A DNA stretch of 64,000 nucleotides. It comes from Pseudoalteromonas byunsanensis (GTDB taxonomy: Bacteria > Pseudomonadota > Gammaproteobacteria > Enterobacterales > Alteromonadaceae). The stretch is taken from positions 434,001 through 498,000 of the forward strand of contig NZ_MNAN01000026.1 of assembly GCF_001854475.1 (NCBI RefSeq), read 5' to 3'. Made by a program: the position numbers and the translations under genes. Positions 54,952 through 64,000 of the stretch are shown piece by piece (within the stretch, counting starts at the first letter, position 1; each line of letters opens with the position of its first letter). Below the pieces are notes generated by a model. It saw only the letters and a program-made list of their open reading frames with translations, made no database searches and was not told the DNA's origin.

Positions 54952-57900
54952 TTAGTGACTGGCAATACCCAGTGGCAATAGGGTGTGATGGCAAAATACC
55001 TTCATTGTGTTGCCGTTAAGGTCGGTTTTAACATTCTCGTTGTCTATCACAGGGATAGTTTGGTCATCACCCCAATTTGTGATGGTGACTTTGCGATAAT
55101 GCACCAAACCAGTCGCTACCGAGACCATATTGCCATGCTGGTCAGCCACTAAATCACCAGCTTGTAGGTAACTGTCATAACTTGAAGTTCCGAAGTTTCG
55201 TACCTTTTGATACACGCCTTGCATATGGCTTGTCGCTATCTTGATGTAAGCTTTGTCATCAACAAGACCCACTTTATCGCTGCCTAAAACTAACGTGGGC
55301 TCGATGTTATCCAGTTGCAACTGGGCACCATGAAACTGCATATATAATAAACCTCTGTAATTTGTGATGCTCGGCAGTGCTTTGCAAGCATAAGCGCCTT
55401 TGACACCACCCAAAGACGGCGGCACTGCGTGCTGTGGAAATTCATCTTTAATCAACTTTTCATCAAGCAAGTTTTTAGCGTTAAGAGGAACATAGGTATT
55501 GCTGGTATACGACACTGTTGTGGCAATACTAGATGTTAATGACTGCTGTAATCGAGCGCCAAAATTGCTGCGTGCGTCATTGCCAAGCCAAACATCCCCA
55601 ACTGCTCCTAACACCTGTGAATTAACTGCTGGCGCAGTAAAGCCCGCATCAGCACAATAATAAATAAGTTGAACACGCGCCGCTTCAACAGGAGACACAT
55701 AGGCGTTTTTTGTACTGTTAATAGCCAAACTACCCGAACTCCAGCTACTGCCATCATCCAGTGACATTGCCCAAGTTAAGGGCTGACTTGCTTTTCGATT
55801 GAGCTTGAAGTCTTGACTGCCACCATTTGGTAACTGTGGGATCCACTGACCGACCACGCCGTCGGGGAAAGTCTCTGCTATTCGCTCTGGGTGGCCGATA
55901 ATATCGACCCAAGGGAGTGAGTCAAATTCTGCTGACAATTCCACCGCATCTATTAAGTAAACGTCTATTTTTGTACCTATTGGAAATAAGCTATCTATTT
56001 CGTCCATAGCCATTTGTCTTTGTGGCGTTATCACGGAACCATTAACGTCATCAGGGATCCATGGCAAAAAGTAATGTTCATTATTTTCATAAGCACCATG
56101 GACGATAGAAGCAGAAATTAATTCCTTTCCATTATCTCCCTTATATAGTACCCAGCTCCCGTTGGGTTTATGTCTTCCTGTTTTATAGCCATTAAACCCT
56201 TTGCTCGTTGCACCTATTGATGAGTCACTCACATTAAAAATAAGCCGCCATGGTGAGGGGTTCACTGAACTTGTACCTTGATACCTAGTGTTACTTTGTT
56301 TGGTAAATGAGATAAACTTCTCTATTTTGGTGAACAGATTGCTATCTTTACCCCGCAATGTACCAGCAACCGCTTTACGTATTGTTTCTTCACGAAGTTG
56401 ATTTACATCTTGCTTATTGGCGTTTAAGCGTAAATCTTCTACTTGACCTGAGTAAATGGTATCGTGATATTTATCACTCCATGGACGTATTCCGTTATAG
56501 CCACTACTAAAGCCAATTTTGCCGGTTTCTCCATATCGACCTACTCTAAAAGGCTCTCCATAGTCTGCTGATTGTACAAAACACTCTAACGCAGAAGTGA
56601 TATTTGAGCCATTCAATATACCTGACAAGCTTGTGGTTGAAGTCACCGTTCCGTTAACCGATTTTATTGCCGGTGAAGCAGTGCCACTGGGGTTATAGAC
56701 TGGATGAAAAACCCCTTGGTTTAGGCGTTGAACGAGGGCGATTGGAACAGCACGTGCGGTATTGTTGTGAGACACATACTCCCCAAAATTGCGCTGGATC
56801 CAGACGTGAGCATCTGCTTCGGCGTTTATATTCGCCGTAGGCAAAGAAGTCCACGCTTTGTTGTGATAGAAATTATTGCCATCAACTGAGTAATCTTCAT
56901 TATTTATTCTTGCACCTCGAACAGCAATTCGCTCTGCATTTGGACCATATCGGTAACCCATTATTACTGCGTCAAAATTTGCTCTAACGGTATTTGGCGT
57001 CCAATTGTCTCCTTTACCCTCCACAACACGAATACGATACCGCACCTGAATATAGGCTTTGGCTTCTGGGTCGTAGTAAATGTTATGCTGAGGATTTTTT
57101 AAAAACTTAACGCGATTAACATCAGAAAGTGTTGACCATTTGACGCCATAGCCTTTGGTACTGCTATCCCATTGGCCGAACGCTGAATAACCTTGAGCAA
57201 CAAGCGTATTGGCAAGGGTAATGCCCTCGTAGGCGCTAGCGCCATACTGTACATTGCCCAGCGGATACACCACATCTTTATCAGCAATTTTTTCATGCCA
57301 AGACTCTAAAAAGACCAAGTCTTTGCGCGAGGTAACAACTTGTTCGGTTACAGGCATTGCCGATACATTATTGATCTGTAGTACGTTGCCTGGGGCATTG
57401 TCATGCTCAAACCAGATGTAGTGAGCACTATGATCAGCAATATACTCAACCGTGTATCGCCCCATTCCTTTATCTGTCAGCAAGGTTTTGATGTTTTGAT
57501 GGCCTAAGTTTGATGATGAGTAGCGAAGTGTTTTAACCTGCCCTGATGTCACACTAAACTCAAAACGCACCCGAGTACCAACAGGAAAGTTAAGCCCGAC
57601 TTCATTAATGGCAGCCGCTGGATATTGGTTGCCCGTTGATACGCTTTGTAAGCTACCATCAACAATACTTAGCTCTGAAGATGTGCTGTAGGTTTTCCAT
57701 CCAGTGGTGTCCCCTAAACGTAGTGAGCCATTAACGAACTGCCCTTCAAACGCACTGGCTGGACTGTCATGTTCAGTCAATATACCCTTTGCAGAGTCAT
57801 AAGTTTTGCTGCCATCGGGGGCAGGTGGAAACTTCAAAAGGTTTTGCGTCGATGCATGTGCCACTTTAGATACATGGTGAATCACATTATCTACTAAAAC

Positions 57901-58410
57901 TTTTGGATACAATGAACTAGAAATACCGTCATGGGCATTGGATGACGCTTCCCCCATAATTATAGCGTTGATGTTGGTTTGAGAAATATATTGCCATATC
58001 CCAACGTTGACATTTTTTGTTGCAGTTCCTCGGTTATGTCTTCCCCACTCAACAAACCCTGAGCCTGCATATTGCTGCTTACGCATTTCACGCAGTGCAT
58101 CAAACTGGGCCTTAGTCATCACCTCAGGGTGTGGGTTGATTTTTTGTGCCTCACCAATCAGGCTTGGCAAAGTATCAACTTGATAGCTTTGACCGTTTAA
58201 GTCTTTTAAGGTGACTTTACCGGTTTTGGTTTGCCAATCATTAATCGCCTGATGGTTGTCTTTGATAAGCGTATGAGTTGCAGCCATATTTTGGGCAACG
58301 GTGTCGATTTCCGTTAACCCTGCGGTGATCTCACCGGTTAGCTTAGAATATTCGGCGGTCTGTTCGGCCACCAGCTTATTAATATCGGCAATTTTTGATT
58401 CTAAAGTCAT
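54952..58410 (-). CDS. Giant tail fibre B
   Basis: The 1152-residue protein is a paralogue of fibre A: same N-terminal coiled-coil and DWQTKTGKVTLKDLNGQSYQ block, the same ESWHEKIADKDVVYPLG block, DSLPWVDIIGHPERIAETFP, and C-terminal VFCHHTLLPLGIASH. Several intervening segments differ entirely (for example residues about 150-340 and 470-640). It follows the H2 gene by 9 nt, so it is likely anchored by H2. Confidence 0.75.
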   Translation of the reverse strand: MTLESKIADINKLVAEQTAEYSKLTGEITAGLTEIDTVAQNMAATHTLIKDNHQAINDWQTKTGKVTLKDLNGQSYQVDTLPSLIGEAQKINPHPEVMTKAQFDALREMRKQQYAGSGFVEWGRHNRGTATKNVNVGIWQYISQTNINAIIMGEASSNAHDGISSSLYPKVLVDNVIHHVSKVAHASTQNLLKFPPAPDGSKTYDSAKGILTEHDSPASAFEGQFVNGSLRLGDTTGWKTYSTSSELSIVDGSLQSVSTGNQYPAAAINEVGLNFPVGTRVRFEFSVTSGQVKTLRYSSSNLGHQNIKTLLTDKGMGRYTVEYIADHSAHYIWFEHDNAPGNVLQINNVSAMPVTEQVVTSRKDLVFLESWHEKIADKDVVYPLGNVQYGASAYEGITLANTLVAQGYSAFGQWDSSTKGYGVKWSTLSDVNRVKFLKNPQHNIYYDPEAKAYIQVRYRIRVVEGKGDNWTPNTVRANFDAVIMGYRYGPNAERIAVRGARINNEDYSVDGNNFYHNKAWTSLPTANINAEADAHVWIQRNFGEYVSHNNTARAVPIALVQRLNQGVFHPVYNPSGTASPAIKSVNGTVTSTTSLSGILNGSNITSALECFVQSADYGEPFRVGRYGETGKIGFSSGYNGIRPWSDKYHDTIYSGQVEDLRLNANKQDVNQLREETIRKAVAGTLRGKDSNLFTKIEKFISFTKQSNTRYQGTSSVNPSPWRLIFNVSDSSIGATSKGFNGYKTGRHKPNGSWVLYKGDNGKELISASIVHGAYENNEHYFLPWIPDDVNGSVITPQRQMAMDEIDSLFPIGTKIDVYLIDAVELSAEFDSLPWVDIIGHPERIAETFPDGVVGQWIPQLPNGGSQDFKLNRKASQPLTWAMSLDDGSSWSSGSLAINSTKNAYVSPVEAARVQLIYYCADAGFTAPAVNSQVLGAVGDVWLGNDARSNFGARLQQSLTSSIATTVSYTSNTYVPLNAKNLLDEKLIKDEFPQHAVPPSLGGVKGAYACKALPSITNYRGLLYMQFHGAQLQLDNIEPTLVLGSDKVGLVDDKAYIKIATSHMQGVYQKVRNFGTSSYDSYLQAGDLVADQHGNMVSVATGLVHYRKVTITNWGDDQTIPVIDNENVKTDLNGNTMKVFCHHTLLPLGIASH

Positions 58411-58419
58411 ATTGATTCC

Positions 58420-58968
58420 TTATAAGCCAGCTTTTCGAAGGCGTAAATTGAGCAGCATATTTTGATGTGCTTGTTTAATGAGGTTTTTACTTTGCAGGGT
58501 TTGTGCGTAGGTCATGGTAAGCAGCTCTTCGGTTAGAAAGATATTGGCGTTGTTAACCCCGACCGAACAGGTCACATTTTGGCTGGGTAAAGTCGATACA
58601 TTGAGGGTAAATACTTCCAACCAAGCCGCATCGGCGGCCTTGTAGTTCAGCTGCTCGTTGGCGACACTGTAGAGCGCCACTAAGGTGGAATCTGACCAAA
58701 TACCCACTTCTTTGACTGGGTATTCACTCGGGCCGTCGAATAAAGCACTAAAGCGCAGTTGGTTGCTGTTTAAAATCTCTGCACCACCAATGAGCACTTT
58801 TTGTTGCTCGTTGCGCAGCGCAGTTTGGGTGGCACTGGGGGTATAGCTTTGATCACCCGCCGATACATGGGTGATTGCCATGCTAATACCCTGTTGCGAG
58901 GCACTGAGTAACTTACTCAGGCCTTGCTCAGTCCACACTACAGGGGTAAATGTGGTTGGGTTGCTCAT
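58420..58968 (-). CDS. H: gpH N-domain tail-collar fibre protein (copy 2)
   Basis: The 182-residue protein matches the attachment domain of P2-type fibre gpH: VVWTEQGLSKLLSASQQGIS, SAGDQSYTPSATQTALRNEQ, YPVKEVGIWSDSTLVALYSV. The C-terminal helix is basic. The start at 58968 is preferred to a TTG 12 nt upstream. The shaft is in separate genes downstream. It is a paralogue of the copy at 41353. Confidence 0.87.
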   Translation of the reverse strand: MSNPTTFTPVVWTEQGLSKLLSASQQGISMAITHVSAGDQSYTPSATQTALRNEQQKVLIGGAEILNSNQLRFSALFDGPSEYPVKEVGIWSDSTLVALYSVANEQLNYKAADAAWLEVFTLNVSTLPSQNVTCSVGVNNANIFLTEELLTMTYAQTLQSKNLIKQAHQNMLLNLRLRKAGL

Positions 58969-59067
58969 AGTTTGTTCCAATAAAGGTTGGCAACTTAATT
59001 CAGTTGCATGATGACAAAGGTAAGAAAACGCTAGCTAAAGTCAGTGAAGATAGGCCGGCCGTTGAAA

Positions 59068-60003
59068 TTAACTGGATGACGTGCCGTTGAGGTTTAACCG
59101 GCCAAAGTTTAAGCGCCCTGTACTGGCACCAGAAAAGGCAAGAGATGGTACATTCAATGTACGTACGTGGTTAACCTGTACGCGACACAGTTGTTGCGAT
59201 TGCCACTGCGCGTTTTGCCAGCGATCATGCCACGGGCCAAGCCACACTCGTTGCGCAAGCGTTCGCTGATAAGCGTGAATGCGACCATGCACCAAAGTTG
59301 TCGGTAATTTGGAAGGCTCACTGGTGGTTAAGCAGTAGCGACCCTCTTCTAACTTATCTAGGTGTTCACTGATCTGGCTGCGTTTGCGCTGATGACCAAA
59401 AGCGATTTGCTCTGGGCTGGCATCATGGGTTACCTGCAAGGTACGACCAAAACTGGCCTTAACCAATTGATTGTCTTGATGAGTAAACACCACACCAGAG
59501 TAATCACTAAGAATATGGCCAAATCTACATCGTGGCCCTGATAGTGTCTGGTTACGAATATCGTAATCGTGATAAACACGTGTCAACTGGCTACGTGCTG
59601 GGGCAGATAACTGCGCGAGCTTAACCACTTTGGCCAACCTATCATCACCGGGGATATCGCCGCTGTCTATTTGATAGGTGTAATAGTGTCGCTCTGGCGG
59701 TGTATTTTCTATTTGAGCTTTATTCAACTCGAGCCAGCCGAGCGCCGTTGTTAAACTTTTCGGCGTACCGCGAATTCGCTGCCATGCGATACCATCTTTG
59801 AGGGTTTTCCTTAAGTCCTGACTATAGGGCAAAATGCTTTCAAGGCCATACTCCCACACTAACCACATGAGCTGCGCATCATGTGGATGCGCTTTGTTAC
59901 TGGTAAGCTGCTTAATGGCATTACTATATTCATCGACCGAAAACTGGCTGCGTAAGCCTTTTAGTTGCAGCGGACTATGATTGGGGGGTAACAGTTGTTG
60001 CAT
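59068..60003 (-). CDS. I: Tail protein I (copy 2)
   Basis: The 311-residue protein shows gpI-type features (SPLQLKGLRSQFSVDEYSNA, DGIAWQRIRGTPKSLTTALG) and follows J2 by 7 nt. The C-terminal ~150 residues have no family I recognise (RCRFGHILSDYSGVVFTHQD). The ATG at 60003 with GAGG upstream is chosen over a GTG 3 nt earlier. It is strongly diverged from I1. Confidence 0.78.
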   Translation of the reverse strand: MQQLLPPNHSPLQLKGLRSQFSVDEYSNAIKQLTSNKAHPHDAQLMWLVWEYGLESILPYSQDLRKTLKDGIAWQRIRGTPKSLTTALGWLELNKAQIENTPPERHYYTYQIDSGDIPGDDRLAKVVKLAQLSAPARSQLTRVYHDYDIRNQTLSGPRCRFGHILSDYSGVVFTHQDNQLVKASFGRTLQVTHDASPEQIAFGHQRKRSQISEHLDKLEEGRYCLTTSEPSKLPTTLVHGRIHAYQRTLAQRVWLGPWHDRWQNAQWQSQQLCRVQVNHVRTLNVPSLAFSGASTGRLNFGRLNLNGTSSS

Positions 60004-60010
60004 CACTACC

Positions 60011-60847
60011 TCATGTGCGTAATGTGAGCGTTATATTCCCCGGCACAGCACACTGGGCATGGCTCATTTTTTGTAAACCCGAAGGGCTGTGAATATCAAC
60101 ATGCCGCACCCCTTTTTTATGCAGCTGAGCGGCTATCCAACTGGGCGCTAAATCCCACTCCAATCGTGCTTGCTGTTGCCAAGCGGTACGAAGGGCGCTT
60201 TCTAGTTCATCAAACACCGAACGTGGCGTGTCATCTTGGAGATAAACATCTGCTGTGACGTCAATCTCAACCAATTGCGCCGAGTTAATCTCGAGTTTGT
60301 CAGTCAACATTTTTACCGCATCATCGGTAACCGCTGTTTTTACTTTCTCAAGCGTTGCTGCAGCCTTGGTTAGGTCCTTAGCTAAGATGGTGATGATCAC
60401 CTCGCCATTGCCAGGGCTAAATACCGACACATCGTTAATGTCGCTGGGCGCGGCATTAATTGCGTGATTGCGATAGTGCTCCGCACTGCCTGCGGTGCTG
60501 GACGCTATGGTATTGTTTCGAATTCGTGTGCGATATTCATCATCAGACTCGTTCGCCACACGTTCTACGCCATAAAAAGCACCTAAGTGCTCTAAATCAG
60601 TGCTTTTAGCAAACGCCAGTAAATTTGACTGCGCCGCTTCGTTGATCCTTTGGCGTAGTAATAGTTCTTGATAACTCTCTACCTGCAACCAAACATTAAG
60701 GGGATCACTTTCAAGTTCAAGCGCCTGAGCAAACTCAGGCGCCAGCGAGATAAAACGCGCTTTGCGTGTTTCATAAATATCTTCAAAAGAGAGTGATTCG
60801 ATAATGTTGGGGTCAGGGAGTTTGCTTAAATCGATATGGGTACTCAT
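60011..60847 (-). CDS. J: Baseplate J (copy 2)
   Basis: The 278-residue protein matches P2 gpJ well: IDLSKLPDPNIIESLSFEDI, ALELESDPLNVWLQVESYQE, LLLRQRINEAAQSNLLAFAK, TDLEHLGAFYGVERV. It is the more P2-like of the two J proteins. Together with I2 and H2 it forms the upstream baseplate module. Confidence 0.92.
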   Translation of the reverse strand: MSTHIDLSKLPDPNIIESLSFEDIYETRKARFISLAPEFAQALELESDPLNVWLQVESYQELLLRQRINEAAQSNLLAFAKSTDLEHLGAFYGVERVANESDDEYRTRIRNNTIASSTAGSAEHYRNHAINAAPSDINDVSVFSPGNGEVIITILAKDLTKAAATLEKVKTAVTDDAVKMLTDKLEINSAQLVEIDVTADVYLQDDTPRSVFDELESALRTAWQQQARLEWDLAPSWIAAQLHKKGVRHVDIHSPSGLQKMSHAQCAVPGNITLTLRT

Positions 60848-60922
60848 CGATCAGACTCCTAAGGTTTGACTCAACCAATGGTTAAGGGCTGAAATACTGT
60901 GTGTTTATAAAACTGAATTAGT

Positions 60923-61453
60923 TTATTGTGGTACGTAAGCATCGAATTCAAGCGCTTCAAAGACAAAGCGATATGATGCACCAATGCGCTCAAGCCCCGC
61001 ATTGAGTCGCTGCGCGGTAATTAGATAGTTGCCACTGAGCTCAAAACAACCTTGCATAGTGAGTACTCCATTAACGACATTTGCCACAAAACGCATGTCA
61101 TCCACCGGTTGCTCTGCGTTAACAACCCGTTCGACCATCACCATTAACTGGGTATCTGGCAAGTCGCTCACATGGGCACTGAGCGTGAAGGCTTGACCTC
61201 TTGGCAACCACCAGATGTTACCCACCAACTGCGCATGTTCGCAGGCCACCTCGACATTTGAGAGCACCGCCTTCGACAAGCGAGGTTTAACTTGCTTACA
61301 CCAACGGTCATTTCCCGCATACACCGCTACCTCATGCTCGTTTAGCTTTGGGGGGGCCATAGGTGTTGAACGGGCAGGACGAAAACTATCATGCTCTAAA
61401 ACTTGCATTCCTGCATATTGACGCTGTTCATCATATAAATAAACTGTTTGCAT
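60923..61453 (-). CDS. Fibre-accessory protein of unknown family
   Basis: The 176-residue protein has no known family. It begins MQTVYLYDEQRQYAGMQVLE, has a Pro-rich stretch (RPARSTPMAPPKLNEHEVAV), and a beta-rich C-terminal half ending FEALEFDAYVPQ. Its size and position right after a fibre gene resemble the gene at 44563. It may be a fibre adaptor or chaperone. Confidence 0.5.
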   Translation of the reverse strand: MQTVYLYDEQRQYAGMQVLEHDSFRPARSTPMAPPKLNEHEVAVYAGNDRWCKQVKPRLSKAVLSNVEVACEHAQLVGNIWWLPRGQAFTLSAHVSDLPDTQLMVMVERVVNAEQPVDDMRFVANVVNGVLTMQGCFELSGNYLITAQRLNAGLERIGASYRFVFEALEFDAYVPQ

Positions 61454-61456
61454 TTA

Positions 61457-62860
61457 TTACTCCGCTATAATGCCGTATTTGAGATACGAACCATTTGGGC
61501 TTGGCATGTTCTCTAATACCATCTCTGTGTTTGGGTCAACCGTTAGTTCTGCAAAACCATTTGCTGTATGTAACACATCACCCTCAAAAAGTGGATTGTC
61601 AAACACCAAAGTCGCAGAGCTCAATATGGGCACTTTTAAATTGGTATTAGGGTAACTAATACCTGCAACTTGTGGTTGTAAAAATAGTTCGGTAAATCTT
61701 GCGCCTTGTGCGTAAACACCACCATTGTCAACCGTCAGTTCGGAGGAAATGCTTGATAATATATGGTTCACCGGATAGCCATTAACCCTGCTGCTGTCGA
61801 CCTTGGGACCATTATCATTGACTAAGCGCATCGCCGCCAACACCTGACCATGGGAGTTTGAATTATTTGTTTTTGTAGATAGGTAGGTCATACAAAACGC
61901 ACTGTCTGTAACAACCGCGGTAGTATCTAAATAACTGTTTGATACAGAGCCCGTATATGCATCAAATAAACTAAAATGCCCTCTGTCGACTAACGTATTT
62001 GTGCTCAATTCACACGTTCGATAGTAAACGATTTCACGTTGTCGCCTATGAACAATAAATAAATGCGTGCTGTTAGCACAAAGTGACATGCCAGGAATAG
62101 CACTTAGCTCTTCCTCTTCGGGAAACGGAGATACCCCAGCGGCGCCACGGCCTCCAATCATCTGCCAACTAAGTCCATCTTCAGATTTGAGAAGGTTGGT
62201 CGTCACACTTTGCAGAGTCTTTGTAGCAGGGTTAGGAAACACAATATAAAAAGCGCTTCCAGCGTACAAAATTTGCATCCGCTGCATATAGCCTCTGAAG
62301 ATTGAAGATGTCTCGCTGTATTTACTCTGGGGCAAGTCGGTAAAATGCTGCAAAGATATAAATTGCCAGCTCCGACCATGATCTTTAGACACCCTAACAC
62401 CATAGCCACCAGGTTCTGTGGTACCTAACGCTACAAATGTTTGCTGTTCATCACTCGCACACCGTGTCCGAGAGAGAGTTAACACCGGCTCTGGTTCGCG
62501 ATCAGGGAACCCATGCGGTTGATAATTAACCCCATCAACACTGGTAAAATAATCTATACCTGCATCAGTGTGAATTGTACTTGACGCAAACCGGAGCAGT
62601 CCTTCATTGCCTTTTGTAGGCACCGTATTGTTGGGCTGAACAATATTGCTGTTGTTCAAATTGTTAAAGGTATAACTGCCATATGCCAACGTTCTGGGGA
62701 TCAACTTCGATAATTCAGGATAATTGGCGCGTTTCACCACTCGCCCATCCATGGGTAAAACGTTGTCTGGCATTAAATGATTTTTACTGTATTCAACTAT
62801 TGTACCGACTGGCATCCCTAATGCGTTGGGTAAAGCGCTTACCGCTGTTGCTTCAGACAT
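61457..62860 (-). CDS. Tail fibre with collar domain and sialidase-like Asp-box propeller
   Basis: The 467-residue protein starts with a phage tail-collar-like segment (PVGTIVEYSKNHLMPDNVLP, DGRVVKRANYPELSKLIPRT). A beta-propeller-like region with Asp-box motifs follows: TSVDGVNYQPHG, SKDHGRSWQFIS, KSEDGLSWQMIG. This suggests a glycan-binding fibre. Catalytic residues of sialidases were not traced. It overlaps the upstream fibre gene by 8 nt. Confidence 0.72.
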   Translation of the reverse strand: MSEATAVSALPNALGMPVGTIVEYSKNHLMPDNVLPMDGRVVKRANYPELSKLIPRTLAYGSYTFNNLNNSNIVQPNNTVPTKGNEGLLRFASSTIHTDAGIDYFTSVDGVNYQPHGFPDREPEPVLTLSRTRCASDEQQTFVALGTTEPGGYGVRVSKDHGRSWQFISLQHFTDLPQSKYSETSSIFRGYMQRMQILYAGSAFYIVFPNPATKTLQSVTTNLLKSEDGLSWQMIGGRGAAGVSPFPEEEELSAIPGMSLCANSTHLFIVHRRQREIVYYRTCELSTNTLVDRGHFSLFDAYTGSVSNSYLDTTAVVTDSAFCMTYLSTKTNNSNSHGQVLAAMRLVNDNGPKVDSSRVNGYPVNHILSSISSELTVDNGGVYAQGARFTELFLQPQVAGISYPNTNLKVPILSSATLVFDNPLFEGDVLHTANGFAELTVDPNTEMVLENMPSPNGSYLKYGIIAE

Positions 62861-64000
62861 ATTGTAGTTCCCATTGTTTTTCGCTGTTGAGAATAAAAGT
62901 TAAGGTACAATGCGTATCAAATTGCACCGAATCGTTTTCTATCATCTGACCTTTTTTAATCATCTTAATAGTTTCACTTGCTTCACCATGTACTCGAATG
63001 GTGGGCTGCGCGGCCATCGCTTTTGACACCACCACTGCGGTTCCTTGCGTTAAGTTCGTCACTGAGGGTAAATAGAAGGTATTGCTGGCTGTTATGTAAT
63101 GTTTACCATTAGCATCCAATACCCCGTTAGAGATAACCGTTCGCTTTTCTGAGTGCTGTGAGATGTTCCCACTGTGGTAAACAGTTTGATTTTTATATGA
63201 AAACCCGCTATCGCTGACTTTAATGCCGCTGTTATATGGGTATTCTCCAGTTCCCATATACGCGTATGAGCCAGCTCCATTACCATTAGGGCTGTACACG
63301 CCTAAGCCGCCTACTAGCTGCGCTCCTGTATTACTCCAAACACGAACGCCAATAGCATTTGGCGTATCAGCCAGTTTACAGTTCCAGCTACGCCCAAGCG
63401 TTGCAAATACATCGCCTGCGAATGTCCCGCCCGTTACCTCTGCCGCACTGGGCTTGTTGCCTGTGTGGTAAACGCGTTGATTGTAGTTGGCACCTGCGTA
63501 TAGCTCCCCTCTAACCTTTATACTGGCATTAAACCAGTGGCTCGGCCTATCCGTGTCATAATGACAGAAATCAGGGTTTTGCGAACCAATGTGAAGCGCA
63601 CCAGAATTAGTTTGAATTTTGACCGAGTCGTTGCTTCCTTTTGCGAGCTGAGTTCTTGAGTTTTGCAAATAAATGCTACTGCGAAATTGCACCCAAGTTC
63701 TTTGGTAATGCATTTTCATGGCCCAGTTATCGGGTATGTTGTCCTCCCCCAAGTTACCCATGCCGATATAGGAGTAGCCATTACCGATATAGCTAAGATG
63801 AAGTGATGCATCTCCATAAATGCGAGCCGACTCACCCAAGGAGATACCTGCGGCTTGTTCACTGTTATCACTCCCAACATTGGTGCTATCCAATGTCAGC
63901 CAAGGGTTGTTTTTAGTGATAGTGATGTCTGTATTTTCAGCTAATGCGCCTATTTCGCTTGGGGTGGGTTTATTGCTTGTATGATAAACGCGCTGGTCGT
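62853..64000 (-). CDS. Tail fibre protein (partial, N-terminus beyond right edge)
   Basis: The frame is open to base 64000. Visible are tail-fibre repeats of the form RVYHTSNKPTPSEIGALAEN and RVYHTGNKPSAAEVTGGTFA, then QTVYHSGNISQHSEKRTVIS, and a beta-rich C-terminus ending EKQWELQYV. Such YHTGN repeats are typical of long-tail fibre shafts. The true start is outside the window. An in-frame TTG at 63893 lies inside the protein and is not the start. Confidence 0.82.
   Translation of the reverse strand, partial: DQRVYHTSNKPTPSEIGALAENTDITITKNNPWLTLDSTNVGSDNSEQAAGISLGESARIYGDASLHLSYIGNGYSYIGMGNLGEDNIPDNWAMKMHYQRTWVQFRSSIYLQNSRTQLAKGSNDSVKIQTNSGALHIGSQNPDFCHYDTDRPSHWFNASIKVRGELYAGANYNQRVYHTGNKPSAAEVTGGTFAGDVFATLGRSWNCKLADTPNAIGVRVWSNTGAQLVGGLGVYSPNGNGAGSYAYMGTGEYPYNSGIKVSDSGFSYKNQTVYHSGNISQHSEKRTVISNGVLDANGKHYITASNTFYLPSVTNLTQGTAVVVSKAMAAQPTIRVHGEASETIKMIKKGQMIENDSVQFDTHCTLTFILNSEKQWELQYV

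Noticed and set aside
30958..64000. Metamorphosis-inducing (MAC) or AFP-like extracellular injection system known from Pseudoalteromonas luteoviolacea
   Set aside because: The core genes are P2-like; no AAA+ ATPase or toxin-cargo region of those systems is seen in the window.

Overview
The window looks like chromosome of a marine gammaproteobacterium of the Alteromonadales, most likely Pseudoalteromonas or a close relative. This is inferred from gene content and order (yceD-rpmF-plsX-fabDG-acpP-fabF, rluC divergent from rne, yejK-yejL-yejM, aceK) and from the moderate-to-low GC appearance. No database search was possible.

Region 1 (1-11100) is core housekeeping. A fatty-acid/phospholipid synthesis operon on the minus strand runs yceD, rpmF, plsX, fabD, fabG, acpP, fabF (cut by the left edge). 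fabH is absent from its usual place between plsX and fabD. A maf/yceF nucleotide pyrophosphatase, a HAD phosphatase, rluC and a long divergent leader to rne follow.

Region 2 (11100-30700) mixes envelope and accessory genes. It holds a Ca-binding-repeat lipoprotein with a sialidase-like C-terminus, an MltC-type transglycosylase, an LPP20/COG3014/LpoB-like lipoprotein locus, yejK/yejL/yejM, aceK overlapping a LysR regulator, a lipoprotein with an acidic Pro-rich linker, a PD40 beta-propeller protein and a secreted protein with a fibrinogen-like domain.

Region 3 (30900 to the right edge, all minus strand) is a large P2-like contractile tail locus. Read in transcription order it contains: fibre genes (one cut by the right edge); a J-I-H baseplate module; two giant paralogous fibres; a DUF4815-type adhesin/baseplate cluster; a non-coding block of three ~355-bp repeats; a second, divergent J-I-H module with a fibre and small chaperone; a putative tail terminator, spike V, PAAR tip and W; sheath FI, tube FII and the tail chaperone pair E/E'; then tape measure T, U, X and D. 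No head, portal, terminase, integrase or lysis gene lies inside the window. The locus could be a tailocin-type particle or the tail half of a prophage whose head genes lie beyond the right edge.

The most notable signals are: the double J-I-H architecture; intrinsic terminators placed at nearly every sub-module boundary; a textbook -1 frameshift heptamer (CCCAAAC) joining E to E'; a tape measure with near-identical 43-residue tandem repeats; the triplicated non-coding cassette; and mosaic giant fibres.
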